Below are positions 1-7,913 of a stretch of 64,000 bases of DNA, one piece after another (position 1 is the first letter of the stretch; each line of letters opens with the position of its first letter). The notes beneath the pieces were generated by a model. The model searched no databases, was not told where the DNA came from, and saw only the letters and a program-made list of their open reading frames with translations. The DNA is from Afipia birgiae 34632 (GTDB lineage Bacteria > Pseudomonadota > Alphaproteobacteria > Rhizobiales > Xanthobacteraceae). The DNA lies in contig NZ_HG326652.1 in NCBI RefSeq assembly GCF_000308295.2, forward strand, positions 2,328,818 through 2,392,817, written 5' to 3'. The position numbers were made by a program, and so were the translations under genes.

Positions 1-1183
1 AGCGGCGATGGCCCAGGAGACCGTGAAGATCGGCTATATCGACCCGCTCTCGGGCGGCGGCGCGAGCGTCGGCGAAATCGGTCTCAAGACCTTCCAGTTC
101 CTCGCCGACGAAGTGAACGCCAAGGGCGGCATTCTCGGCAAGAAGGTCGAAATCGTTCCGCTCGACAACAAGACCAATCCGCAGGAAAGCCTGATCCAGG
201 CCCAGAAAGCGATCGACTCGGGCGTGCGCTACATCACTCAGGGCAACGGCTCTGCGGTGGCCGGCGCGCTGACCGACTTCATCACCAAGTACAACGAGCG
301 CAATCCCGGCAAGGAAGTGCTGTACTTCAACTACGCCGCGGTCGACCCGGTCCTCACCAACGAAAAGTGCAGCTTCTCGCACTTCCGCTGGGACGCCAAT
401 TCCGACATCAAGATGGAAGCCCTCACCAACTACATGAAGGGCGTTCCGGCGATCAAGAAACTCTACCTGATCAACCAGGACTACTCGTTCGGCGAATCGG
501 TGCGCACCACCGCGCGCGCGATGCTGAAGGCGAAGCGTCCCGACATCGAGATCGTCGGCGACGAAAAGCACCCGCTGCTGAAGGTCACCGACTTCGCGCC
601 GTATATCGCGAAGATCAAGGCGTCCGGCGCGGACAGCGTGATCACCGGCAACTGGGGCCAGGACTTCGCACTGCTGCTCAAGGCAGCCGCTGACTCCGGC
701 CTCAAGGTCAACTGGTACACCTACTACGCAGGCGGCACCGGCGGTCCGACCGCGATCAAGCAGGCCAACCTCAACGACCAGGTATTCCAGGTCGCGGAAG
801 CCTACCCGAACATCGAGCACGCTTCGTCGAAGGCCTTTGAAAAGTCGCTGCGCGACAAGTACGGCTTCAGCCTGTTCTATCCGCGCGCCGTCAATGAAAT
901 GCGGATGTTCGCGCTCGCAGCCGAAAAGGCCAAGTCGCTCGAGCCGGTCAAGGTTGCGGCCGCGCTGGAAGGCATGGACTACGAAGTCTTCAGCGGCGGC
1001 AAAGGCTTCATGCGCAAGGACGACCACCAGTTCTTCCAGCCGATCTACATCGCGCAGTTCGGCGAGCTGAAGAACAAGGAAACGTTCGACGAAGAAAAGA
1101 CCGGTTGGGGCTGGAAGGGTGTCGCCAAGATCGACGCCGACAAGACCGTCCTGCCGACCACCTGCAAGATGACCCGTCCATAA
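1..1183 (+). CDS. HAAT-type ABC importer A, periplasmic substrate-binding protein (5' partial)
   Basis: Type I periplasmic binding protein of the branched-chain amino acid/amide (HAAT) class. The gene is cut by the window start: the first in-frame residues (Ala-Ala-Met-Ala-Gln) look like the end of a signal peptide, with the mature protein starting near the typical strand VKIGYIDPLSG, so the ATG at position 8 is probably not the real start. About 391 residues are visible, close to the full mature size. It is followed after 104 bases by livH, livM, livG and livF on the same strand, so it most likely delivers ligand to that permease. The ligand cannot be read from the sequence; HAAT systems in this group often take aromatic or aliphatic acids rather than amino acids. 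Confidence 0.9.
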   Translation, partial: AAMAQETVKIGYIDPLSGGGASVGEIGLKTFQFLADEVNAKGGILGKKVEIVPLDNKTNPQESLIQAQKAIDSGVRYITQGNGSAVAGALTDFITKYNERNPGKEVLYFNYAAVDPVLTNEKCSFSHFRWDANSDIKMEALTNYMKGVPAIKKLYLINQDYSFGESVRTTARAMLKAKRPDIEIVGDEKHPLLKVTDFAPYIAKIKASGADSVITGNWGQDFALLLKAAADSGLKVNWYTYYAGGTGGPTAIKQANLNDQVFQVAEAYPNIEHASSKAFEKSLRDKYGFSLFYPRAVNEMRMFALAAEKAKSLEPVKVAAALEGMDYEVFSGGKGFMRKDDHQFFQPIYIAQFGELKNKETFDEEKTGWGWKGVAKIDADKTVLPTTCKMTRP

Positions 1184-1222
1184 GAGGTCACTGCAAGCTG
1201 GCTTTTTTCGCCAACTGATTGT

Positions 1223-1250
1223 GTTCGCCCCGGCAACCGCCGGGGTGAAC
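1223..1250 (+). promoter_or_regulatory. Intercistronic stem-loop between binding protein and livH
   Basis: A 12-bp stem with one mismatch (GTTCGCCCCGGC / GCCGGGGTGAAC) and a 4-base loop lies in the gap after the binding protein gene. No U-run follows it, so it is not a classic terminator. By analogy with other binding-protein operons it may stabilise the upstream mRNA and keep the binding protein in excess over the permease; that role is inferred. Confidence 0.5.
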
Positions 1251-1287
1251 ATGAGACCTTCATGTATCCGGGGGGAGTGCTGAGGTC

Positions 1288-2235
1288 GTGCTTGAACTAG
1301 TCGTCATATCTACATTGAACGGTATCCTGTTCGGGATGCTGTTATTCCTGATGGCCAGCGGCCTGACGGTGATCTTCAGCATGCTCGGCGTGCTGAACTT
1401 CGCGCATGCCAGCTTCTACATGCTCGGCGCCTTTTTCGGATTTCAGGTCAGCCGGTGGTTCGGCTTCTGGCCTGCCCTGCTGATCGCGCCGCTCCTTGCG
1501 GGAATTATCGGCGCCGGTGTCGAGCGCTTCGGCCTGCGCCGGGTCCACCGCAACGGCCATGTCGCCGAACTGCTGTTCACCTTCGGCCTTGCATTCGCGA
1601 TCGAGGAAGTGGTGCAGATCATCTGGGGCAAGAGCCCGGTGGATTTCCGCGTGCCCGCCTCGCTCGATTTCCCCGCCTTCACGATCTTCTCGACCAACTA
1701 TCCCGCCTACAAGATGTTCATGCTGCTGGTGTCGATCGGCATCTTCCTCGCGCTGCTCCTCGTGCTGAAGCGCACGCGGGTCGGCATGATCGTGCAGGCG
1801 GCGCTGACCCATCCGCACATGGTCGGCCATCTCGGCCACAATGTCGGGCGCATCTTCATGATGGTGTTCGGCGTCGGCACCGCGCTCGCCGCGGTGGCGG
1901 GCGTCATCGCAGGCCCGGCGCTGGTCACCCAGTCAAACATGGCCGGTCTCCTCGGGCCCATCCTGTTCGTCGTCGTGGTGGTCGGCGGGCTTGGCTCGCT
2001 GCCGGGCGCGTTCATCGCCTCGCTGCTGATCGGCCTTGTGCAGACTTTTGCGGTGTCGATGAACGGATCGCTGTCCGAAGTGTTCGGTCCGCTGAGCCCC
2101 GCCTATGCATCCACCTGGCTGGCCGATATCTGGAACGTCACTGTCGCGCAGGTCGCGCCGATCATGCCCTATGTGCTGCTGGTGCTGATCCTAGCGCTCC
2201 GTCCGATGGGTCTTTTGGGGACGCGTGAAACATGA
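1288..2235 (+). CDS. livH: HAAT ABC importer A, inner-membrane permease LivH
   Basis: Branched-chain amino acid type permease (BPD_transp_2 fold), 315 residues, with a run of hydrophobic helices across the whole protein. The characteristic early segment LNFAHASFYMLGAFFGF and the late glycine-rich loop VVGGLGSLPGAFIASLLIG are both present. A GTG start is chosen because it begins the first hydrophobic segment and has purine-rich sequence (GGGGGAG, GAGG) just upstream. Its stop overlaps the livM start by four bases (ATGA), indicating translational coupling. It forms the translocation pore with LivM, energised by LivG and LivF. Confidence 0.9.
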   Translation: MLELVVISTLNGILFGMLLFLMASGLTVIFSMLGVLNFAHASFYMLGAFFGFQVSRWFGFWPALLIAPLLAGIIGAGVERFGLRRVHRNGHVAELLFTFGLAFAIEEVVQIIWGKSPVDFRVPASLDFPAFTIFSTNYPAYKMFMLLVSIGIFLALLLVLKRTRVGMIVQAALTHPHMVGHLGHNVGRIFMMVFGVGTALAAVAGVIAGPALVTQSNMAGLLGPILFVVVVVGGLGSLPGAFIASLLIGLVQTFAVSMNGSLSEVFGPLSPAYASTWLADIWNVTVAQVAPIMPYVLLVLILALRPMGLLGTRET

Positions 2236-3533
2236 GCGATATCACCGCACGCGCCGCGCCGCCGCCGCCGACCGCCGCCGACAACCTCAAGTTCTACGGG
2301 CTCTGGGCCGCTGTCGCGATCTTTTTGCTGGTGCTGCCGAAAGTTTTCGGCTCAGGCGGCGCCCTGACGACGTTCAGCCTGATCGGCATCTCGATCATCT
2401 TCGCGCTGTCCTACAACATCCTGCTCGGCCAGACCGGCATGCTGTCATTCGGCCACGCGGTCTATTACGGCCTCGGCGGCTTCCTCGTCATTCACGCCAT
2501 CAACATCATCGGCGGCAACAAGTGGGCGATCCCGCTGCCGCTGGTGCCGCTGATCGGCGGCCTGACCGGCCTCGCCTTCGCGATCCTGCTCGGATGGGTG
2601 TCGACGCAACGCTCGGGCACCGCCTTCGCCATGATCTCGCTCGGCGTCGCCGAACTGGTTGCTTCCTCGGCGCTGATCCTGCGCACCTTCTTCGGCGGCG
2701 AAGCCGGCATCTCCGCCAACCGCACCAAGCTGCTGAGCGTGTTCGGCTGGAATTTCGGCCCGCAGATCCAGATCTACTATCTGGTGGCGGCCTGGACGCT
2801 GATCTGCATGATTGCGATGTACGCCCTCACCCGCACCCCGCTGGGGCGGATGTGCAATGCGGTTCGCGATAACCCGGAACGCGTGCAGTTCGTCGGCTAC
2901 GATCCGCATGTGGTCCGCTACATCGCGTTCTGCTTCTCCGGCTTTTTTGCCGGCATCGCGGGCTCGCTCGCCGCCATCAACTTCGAGATTGCGAACTCGG
3001 CCTATCTCGGCGCGGTGCAGTCCGGCACCGTGCTGTTCGCCGCCTACATCGGCGGTATCGGCTTCTTCATCGGACCGATCGTCGGCGCGATCTTCGTCAC
3101 GCTGCTGTCGCTTGGCCTCAGCGATCTGACCCATGTCTGGCAGCTTTACTTCGGGCTGTTCTTCATCGTGGTCGTGATGTACGCCCCCGGGGGCATCACG
3201 GGCCTCCTGATGATGCATCGTCCGCTGATCAGGGGCGGCACGCTCGGACGCGTCCTGCCGTCCTATCTGGTCGCGCTTGTTCCCACACTTGCACTGATGA
3301 TCGGCCTGATGCTCGGAATCGAGTCTATCGTTCACTACACGATGAATCCGATGGAAGATCCAAATGTGAAGGCATTCGGAATTCCGTTCAACGCCGCGAA
3401 CCCGGTCACGTGGGCTGTCGCGCTGGTCCTGATCGTCGGCGGCTTCAGCATTGCGCGCATGACATGGAAGCGGGCCGCCGTGGCTTGGGACGAGGCGCTG
3501 ACCACAGCGCGTGCGAAGGAACTGGCAGCATGA
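2232..3533 (+). CDS. livM: HAAT ABC importer A, inner-membrane permease LivM with long C-terminal extension
   Basis: LivM-type permease, 433 residues. The core (to about residue 330) has the family landmarks SYNILLGQTGMLSFGHA and YIGGIGFFIGPIVGAIF. After the normal end there are roughly 100 further residues with two extra hydrophobic segments (near residues 340-365 and 390-405) and a charged tail; the other complete LivM in this window is 357 residues. The gene overlaps livH by four bases and its own stop overlaps the start of livG, so the operon is tightly coupled. The extra helices are unusual in size but in frame and hydrophobic, so they look like real coding sequence. Confidence 0.9.
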   Translation: MSDITARAAPPPPTAADNLKFYGLWAAVAIFLLVLPKVFGSGGALTTFSLIGISIIFALSYNILLGQTGMLSFGHAVYYGLGGFLVIHAINIIGGNKWAIPLPLVPLIGGLTGLAFAILLGWVSTQRSGTAFAMISLGVAELVASSALILRTFFGGEAGISANRTKLLSVFGWNFGPQIQIYYLVAAWTLICMIAMYALTRTPLGRMCNAVRDNPERVQFVGYDPHVVRYIAFCFSGFFAGIAGSLAAINFEIANSAYLGAVQSGTVLFAAYIGGIGFFIGPIVGAIFVTLLSLGLSDLTHVWQLYFGLFFIVVVMYAPGGITGLLMMHRPLIRGGTLGRVLPSYLVALVPTLALMIGLMLGIESIVHYTMNPMEDPNVKAFGIPFNAANPVTWAVALVLIVGGFSIARMTWKRAAVAWDEALTTARAKELAA

Positions 3534-4294
3534 TGTCAGATGTGAAGCCCAACGCCATTGAAATCCGCGACGTTCAGAAGAGCTTCGGCATCACCAAGGT
3601 GATCCGCGACCTCAATCTGAAAGTGGCGCAAGGCGAACGCCATGCGCTGATCGGCCCGAACGGCGCCGGCAAATCGACCACGTTCAACCTCATCAGCGGC
3701 TATATGTCGCCGACCAGCGGCGAAGTGCTGATGCGCGGCGAGCGCATCGACAGCCTCGCGCCCTACCAGATCAACCGGCGCGGGCTGTCCCGCAGCTTTC
3801 AGGTCACCAACGTCTTCGCCAACATGACGGTGTGGGAAAATCTGCGCTGCGCGGTGCTGTGGGCGACGGGGCACAAATACGCATTCTGGAAAAGCGTCGA
3901 CAACCTGCCTGAAGTGCGCGAGCGCACCGCGCAGATCCTGGAAGACATCAGCCTCACCTCGCGGCGTGACATCCCGGCTGGCCTTTTGACCTATGCCGAA
4001 CAGCGCGCGCTGGAGATCGGCATCACCATCGCCGGCGGCGCCGACGTCATCCTACTCGATGAACCGACGGCGGGCATGAGCCACGCCGAAACCGAACGTG
4101 CGGTGGATCTGATCCGGCGTCTCACCGTGGGCAAGACGCTGCTAATCGTCGAGCACGACATGAGCGTGGTGTTCGGCCTCGCCGACCGCATCTCGGTTCT
4201 GGTCTACGGCCATATCATCGCATCCGGAACGCCTGAGGAAATCCGCAACAGTCCGAAGGTCAAGGAAGCCTATCTGGGCGAGGAAGCTGCCTGA
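3530..4294 (+). CDS. livG: HAAT ABC importer A, ATPase LivG
   Basis: ABC ATPase of 254 residues. Walker A is GPNGAGKST (residues 42-50), Walker B is VILLDEP and the switch histidine lies in VEHDM. The signature motif reads LTYAEQ rather than LSGGQ, a degenerate form. The start ATG at 3530 overlaps the livM stop; in-frame sequence further upstream lies inside livM and is not used. It ends one base into the start of livF (TGATG). It should pair with LivF to drive the LivH/LivM channel, contributing the Walker A site that is completed by the LivF signature motif. Confidence 0.93.
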   Translation: MMSDVKPNAIEIRDVQKSFGITKVIRDLNLKVAQGERHALIGPNGAGKSTTFNLISGYMSPTSGEVLMRGERIDSLAPYQINRRGLSRSFQVTNVFANMTVWENLRCAVLWATGHKYAFWKSVDNLPEVRERTAQILEDISLTSRRDIPAGLLTYAEQRALEIGITIAGGADVILLDEPTAGMSHAETERAVDLIRRLTVGKTLLIVEHDMSVVFGLADRISVLVYGHIIASGTPEEIRNSPKVKEAYLGEEAA

Positions 4295-4989
4295 TGTTGG
4301 AAGTTCAGGATCTGCACGCCTATTACGGCAAGAGCCACATCCTTCAGGGTGTCGATATGCATATCGGCGCCGGCGAGGTCGTCAGCCTGCTGGGGCGCAA
4401 CGGCGTCGGCCGCTCGACCACGGTCAAGGCGATCATGGGCGAAGTGCCGCCGCACGGCACCATCAAGTTCAAGGGGCAGGAGATCGCCGGTCTGCCGAGC
4501 TTCAGGATCGCGCATCTCGGGCTCGGCTACGTGCCCGAGCATCGCGACATCTTCCCCGGCCTCACCGTGCGGCAGAACCTGCTGCTCGGGGTCAAGGACA
4601 CCAAGCGTCCGGGCAAATGGAAGCTCGACGACATGCTCGAGATGTTTCCGAACCTGAAGGAGCGCGCCGATACGGCCGCGGGCGTGCTGTCCGGCGGCGA
4701 AAAGCAGATGCTGACCATTTGCCGCACGCTGATGGGTGACCCCGAACTCGTCATGATCGACGAGCCGACCGAAGGTCTGGCGCCGCTGATCGTGCAGCAG
4801 GTCGGCGATCTGATCGCCGAAATCGCCCGGCGCGGCGTCGCCATCCTGCTGGTCGAACAGAAGCTGTCGATTGCGATGCGCATCTCGCACCGGGTCTACG
4901 TGATGGGCCACGGCCGCATCGTGTTCGAAGGCACCCCGGCCGATCTCAAGGCCAATCAGGCCATCCGCAAGGAGTGGCTCGAGGTGTGA
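4294..4989 (+). CDS. livF: HAAT ABC importer A, ATPase LivF with Arg in place of Walker A Lys
   Basis: ABC ATPase of 231 residues, LivF type. Walker A reads GRNGVGRST (residues 34-42), so the normally invariant lysine at position 40 is arginine. The signature LSGGEKQ and Walker B with its glutamate (MIDEPTEG) are intact, and the switch position is Gln (VEQ), as in the other LivF proteins here. Read with LivG, one composite ATP site is canonical and the other carries three non-standard motifs. I recall Arg variants in some LivF relatives, so this may be a subfamily trait rather than damage. It is the last gene of operon A; 53 bases follow before the CDF-like gene. Confidence 0.93.
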   Translation: MLEVQDLHAYYGKSHILQGVDMHIGAGEVVSLLGRNGVGRSTTVKAIMGEVPPHGTIKFKGQEIAGLPSFRIAHLGLGYVPEHRDIFPGLTVRQNLLLGVKDTKRPGKWKLDDMLEMFPNLKERADTAAGVLSGGEKQMLTICRTLMGDPELVMIDEPTEGLAPLIVQQVGDLIAEIARRGVAILLVEQKLSIAMRISHRVYVMGHGRIVFEGTPADLKANQAIRKEWLEV

Positions 4990-5042
4990 TATCGCCCGCC
5001 CTGCGATGTACGAGTCATCGCAGACCTGCCGGATGAACTCAC

Positions 5043-5969
5043 ATGCGGACCGAACAAAGCGTTCTGCGCCTGTCGATCGCGGTAACCCTGGCTCTGGCCG
5101 GGCTGGGGATTTTGTTCGGCCTGTTATCGGGGTCCTACGCGATTGTTTTCGACGGCGTCTATGCGCTGATCGACGCGGTGATGACGATCCTCGCTTTGCT
5201 GGTGTCCAACCTGATCGCGGCATCGACGCGGGACGGCGGCTCCAAGTCCAGGCTGATTGCGCAGTTCACCATGGGCTTCTGGCATCTGGAGCCGATGGTG
5301 CTGGGATTGAACGGCGTCCTCTTGATCGGCGCTGCGATTTACGCGCTGATCAATGCCATCGGCAGCCTGCTGACGGGCGGGCGTGAACTCGCATTCGATC
5401 AGGCGATTATCTACGCCGTGCTGATAACGCTCGCCGCGATCGGCATGGCGATCTTTGACATCAAGGCCAACCGGACCATTAAATCCAATTTCGTCGCTCT
5501 GGATGCAAAGGCCTGGATGATGTCGGCGGCGCTGACGGCCGCCCTGCTCGTGGCCTTCATCTTCGGCTACATGATTCAGGGCACGAGCCTGAAATGGATG
5601 TCGCCCTATATCGACCCTGCCGCGCTGGCGATCGTCTGCCTGATTGTCATTCCAATACCGATCGGCACGGTGCGTCAGGCGCTCGCCGACGCCCTGCTGG
5701 TCACGCCGCCGGACCTCATGCAGCACGTCGAGGCCATCGCCCGGCAAATCGTGCAACGCTATCAATTCCTGTCCTACCGGGCCTATGTCGCACGCGTCGG
5801 CCGCGGCCGGCAGATCGAATTGTACTTCATCGTTCCGGCCGGTTTGCCGCCAAAGCGGCTCGAGGAATGGGACAAGATCCGCGACGAGATTGGCGACGCG
5901 ATCGGCAACGACACCCCCGACCGCTGGCTGTCCATTGTCTTTACGACCGATCTGGAATGGGCGGAGTGA
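5043..5969 (+). CDS. Cation diffusion facilitator-like membrane protein (atypical)
   Basis: A 308-residue membrane protein with about six hydrophobic segments in the first 220 residues and a soluble C-terminal domain, the layout of CDF family metal exporters. The second helix keeps an Asp pair (FDGVYALIDA), as in CDF metal sites. In the fifth helix, where typical CDFs carry a His/Asp plus Asp pair, I read DAKAWMMS, so part of the normal metal site is missing. This resembles the divergent branch once listed as predicted Co/Zn/Cd transporters. Substrate is unknown. It follows livF by 53 bases on the same strand, and whether it is co-transcribed is unclear. Confidence 0.75.
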   Translation: MRTEQSVLRLSIAVTLALAGLGILFGLLSGSYAIVFDGVYALIDAVMTILALLVSNLIAASTRDGGSKSRLIAQFTMGFWHLEPMVLGLNGVLLIGAAIYALINAIGSLLTGGRELAFDQAIIYAVLITLAAIGMAIFDIKANRTIKSNFVALDAKAWMMSAALTAALLVAFIFGYMIQGTSLKWMSPYIDPAALAIVCLIVIPIPIGTVRQALADALLVTPPDLMQHVEAIARQIVQRYQFLSYRAYVARVGRGRQIELYFIVPAGLPPKRLEEWDKIRDEIGDAIGNDTPDRWLSIVFTTDLEWAE

Positions 5970-5997
5970 GGCTTGCCGGCGCAGCGGACGTTCATCC

Positions 5998-6080
5998 CGT
6001 CATTGCGAGCAAAGCGAAGCAATCCAGAAGCAACAAACAAAGACTGGATTGCTTCGTCGCTACGCTCCTCGCAATGACGG
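5998..6080. repeat. Palindromic repeat, CGTCATTGCGAG family, copy 1
   Basis: Inverted repeat with arms CGTCATTGCGAGC..GAAGCAATCC and GGATTGCTTCG...CTCGCAATGACG around a short A-rich centre. The same element recurs at 14167, 16798, 27738, 35004 and 47698, always between genes. It can fold into a long hairpin. This is a dispersed extragenic repeat of the type common in Bradyrhizobium-group genomes. Confidence 0.9.
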
Positions 6081-6105
6081 CATAACTGCGCGGTTCGCAC
6101 CATTT

Positions 6106-6136
6106 CACCTCTCCCCGCAAGAGCGGGGCGAGGGAG
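6106..6136. repeat. Short inverted repeat CCTCTCCCCGC...GCGGGGCGAGGG
   Basis: Small hairpin-forming element (ctccccgcaagagcggggcgag) just before the stop codon end of the minus-strand regulator gene at 6147. Similar sequence appears at 24357-24480, so it is a dispersed repeat that may also act as a transcription end point for the regulator. Confidence 0.6.
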
Positions 6137-6146
6137 CGACGCACGC

Positions 6147-6821
6147 CTATTCCCCGTACCCGCGCAGCTTTTCCAGATCGATCACCGTCACGCCGCCGTA
6201 TTCGAGCCGCAACAGACCTTCCTTCTCCAGCGTCTTGAGGCACTGGTTGGCGTTCTGGCGTGAGATTCCGGAAATCGCGCCAAGCTCCTCCTGCGTGATG
6301 TCCAGGTGGCGCGTATGATCCGGATACAGGATCGGGTTGAACAACGACGCGAGCGAGCGTGCGAGGCGCGCCTTCGCGTCCAGCATCCGGCCGTATTCGA
6401 CCAATCCCATGAACTGGCCGAGGCGTTCGTTCAACAAACCCACAAGGAAGCGGTTGAACGCCACGCTGTTCTCGAACAGCCAGAAGAAGGTGGCGCGATC
6501 CATCAGCGCGAGGCGCGTATCGCGCAAGGCGACAGCGTCATATCGTCTGGCTTCGTTCTTGAGCACGGTTCCCTCGCCGAACCACGCGCCGTTGGTCATG
6601 CCGGTGAAGCTGACGGCCTTGCCGTCGCGCGAGCCAGTGCCGATCCGGACCAGTCCGGTGACGACGCCCATCCAGTATTCGAAATGATCGCCGCGCATGC
6701 AGATGAATTCGTTCGCGCCGAACGACTTTTCGATGACACCGGCGCGAGCAACTTCGATTTCCCGCTCGCTCAGGCCGCGCGACCAGACCGCAATACGCTT
6801 GAGGTAATCCGCAGAAACCAT
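6147..6821 (-). CDS. Crp/Fnr family transcriptional regulator
   Basis: A 224-residue regulator with an N-terminal cyclic-nucleotide-binding-type beta-roll (about residues 15-120, including the loop FGEGTVLKNEARRYDA) and a C-terminal winged helix-turn-helix (about 150-220, TQEELGAISGISRQNANQCL). It lacks the N-terminal cysteine set of Fnr, so it is not an oxygen-sensing Fnr by sequence. The start at 6821 is preferred because coding character begins there and a GGGCGG stretch lies upstream; the ORF could extend to 7040 but that part has no family-like sequence. It is divergent from importer B, which it may regulate. Confidence 0.88.
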   Translation of the reverse strand: MVSADYLKRIAVWSRGLSEREIEVARAGVIEKSFGANEFICMRGDHFEYWMGVVTGLVRIGTGSRDGKAVSFTGMTNGAWFGEGTVLKNEARRYDAVALRDTRLALMDRATFFWLFENSVAFNRFLVGLLNERLGQFMGLVEYGRMLDAKARLARSLASLFNPILYPDHTRHLDITQEELGAISGISRQNANQCLKTLEKEGLLRLEYGGVTVIDLEKLRGYGE

Positions 6822-6942
6822 GCTGTCTCGACCGCCCTTCGCGTCGTGCAATGCTGCGACGCGGCAAAATGTCCTTCGGTATACCGCGCGCGCACCGAAA
6901 TTGCCCAACGAATTGTCAGGCACAAGACATTTCGGTGTCGCG

Positions 6943-6970
6943 GTTTGCCGTAAGGACGACGACGGCAAAC
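6943..6970. promoter_or_regulatory. Perfect 9-bp inverted repeat in the divergent regulator/importer B promoter
   Basis: GTTTGCCGT and ACGGCAAAC are separated by ten bases in the 270-base gap between the Crp/Fnr-type regulator and livG of importer B. A second small palindrome, CGGTATACCG, lies at 6877-6886. Neither matches the classic Crp or Fnr consensus. The first is a candidate operator by position and symmetry only. Confidence 0.35.
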
Positions 6971-7091
6971 GCGTCCTGCGGCGCAAAACATCAATAGTAG
7001 AATGGCTTGCCACGGCCCCCCGGTATAGGATCGGGACCATAGCGGACCATAGATAAAGAGCGCGCCAAGCGCCGTATCTGGGAGGATTTGA

Positions 7092-7913
7092 GTGGCTTAC
7101 GCATTGGAGGTGCGGGGGGTCTCACTGCGGTTCGGCGGCGTGCGCGCGCTGACCGACGTGAGCTTCGGCGTCAAGGAAGGCGAACTGTTTTCGATCATCG
7201 GGCCCAACGGCGCCGGCAAGACCTCGATCGTCAACTGCGTTTCCGGCCGTTACACCCCGACCGAGGGACAGCTTTTCTATCAGGACCGCGACATTACCGG
7301 CCTCAAGCCGAATGCACGCGCGGCGCTCGGCATTGGCCGTACATTCCAGAACCTGGCGCTGTTCCACCACATGACCGTGCTCGACAACATCATGGTCGGC
7401 CGGCATCACCTGCTGAAGAACAACTTCATCACCGGTTCGCTGTACTGGCTGACCGGCGCGCGGCGCGAGGAACTCGAACACCGCCGCAAGGTCGAAGAGA
7501 TCATCGACTTCCTCGATCTGCAGTCGGTGCGCAAGGCGACCGCAGGCACCCTCTCCTACGGCCTGCGCAAGCGCGTTGAACTCGCGCGCGCCATGGCGCT
7601 GGAACCGAAACTCATTCTTCTCGACGAGCCGATGGCCGGCATGAACTTCGAGGAGAAGGAAGACATGGCCCGCTACATCGTCGATCTCAACGAAGAATAC
7701 GGGATGACGGTGATGATGATCGAGCACGACATGGGCGTCGTGATGGACATTTCCCACCGCGTCACCGTGCTGGATTTCGGTCGCAAGATCGCCGAAGGCC
7801 TGCCCGCCGACGTGCTGGACGATCCGCACGTCAGAAAGGCCTATCTCGGCGAAGAAGACGAAGTGCTCGACGCTCTCGATGACACCAATCCCGTCGCGGA
7901 GGCCACAGCATGA
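7092..7913 (+). CDS. livG: HAAT ABC importer B, ATPase LivG
   Basis: ABC ATPase of 273 residues. Walker A GPNGAGKTS at residues 37-45, Walker B LILLDEPMAGM, switch region IEHDM; the signature motif is LSYGLRK instead of LSGGQ. GTG start at 7092 follows a strong GGGAGG ribosome-binding site. The last 20 residues form an acidic tail beyond the usual family end. First gene of a seven-gene cluster that mixes transporter genes with CoA ligases; its stop overlaps the next start (ATGA), so transporter ATPase and ligase are translated together. Confidence 0.92.
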   Translation: MAYALEVRGVSLRFGGVRALTDVSFGVKEGELFSIIGPNGAGKTSIVNCVSGRYTPTEGQLFYQDRDITGLKPNARAALGIGRTFQNLALFHHMTVLDNIMVGRHHLLKNNFITGSLYWLTGARREELEHRRKVEEIIDFLDLQSVRKATAGTLSYGLRKRVELARAMALEPKLILLDEPMAGMNFEEKEDMARYIVDLNEEYGMTVMMIEHDMGVVMDISHRVTVLDFGRKIAEGLPADVLDDPHVRKAYLGEEDEVLDALDDTNPVAEATA

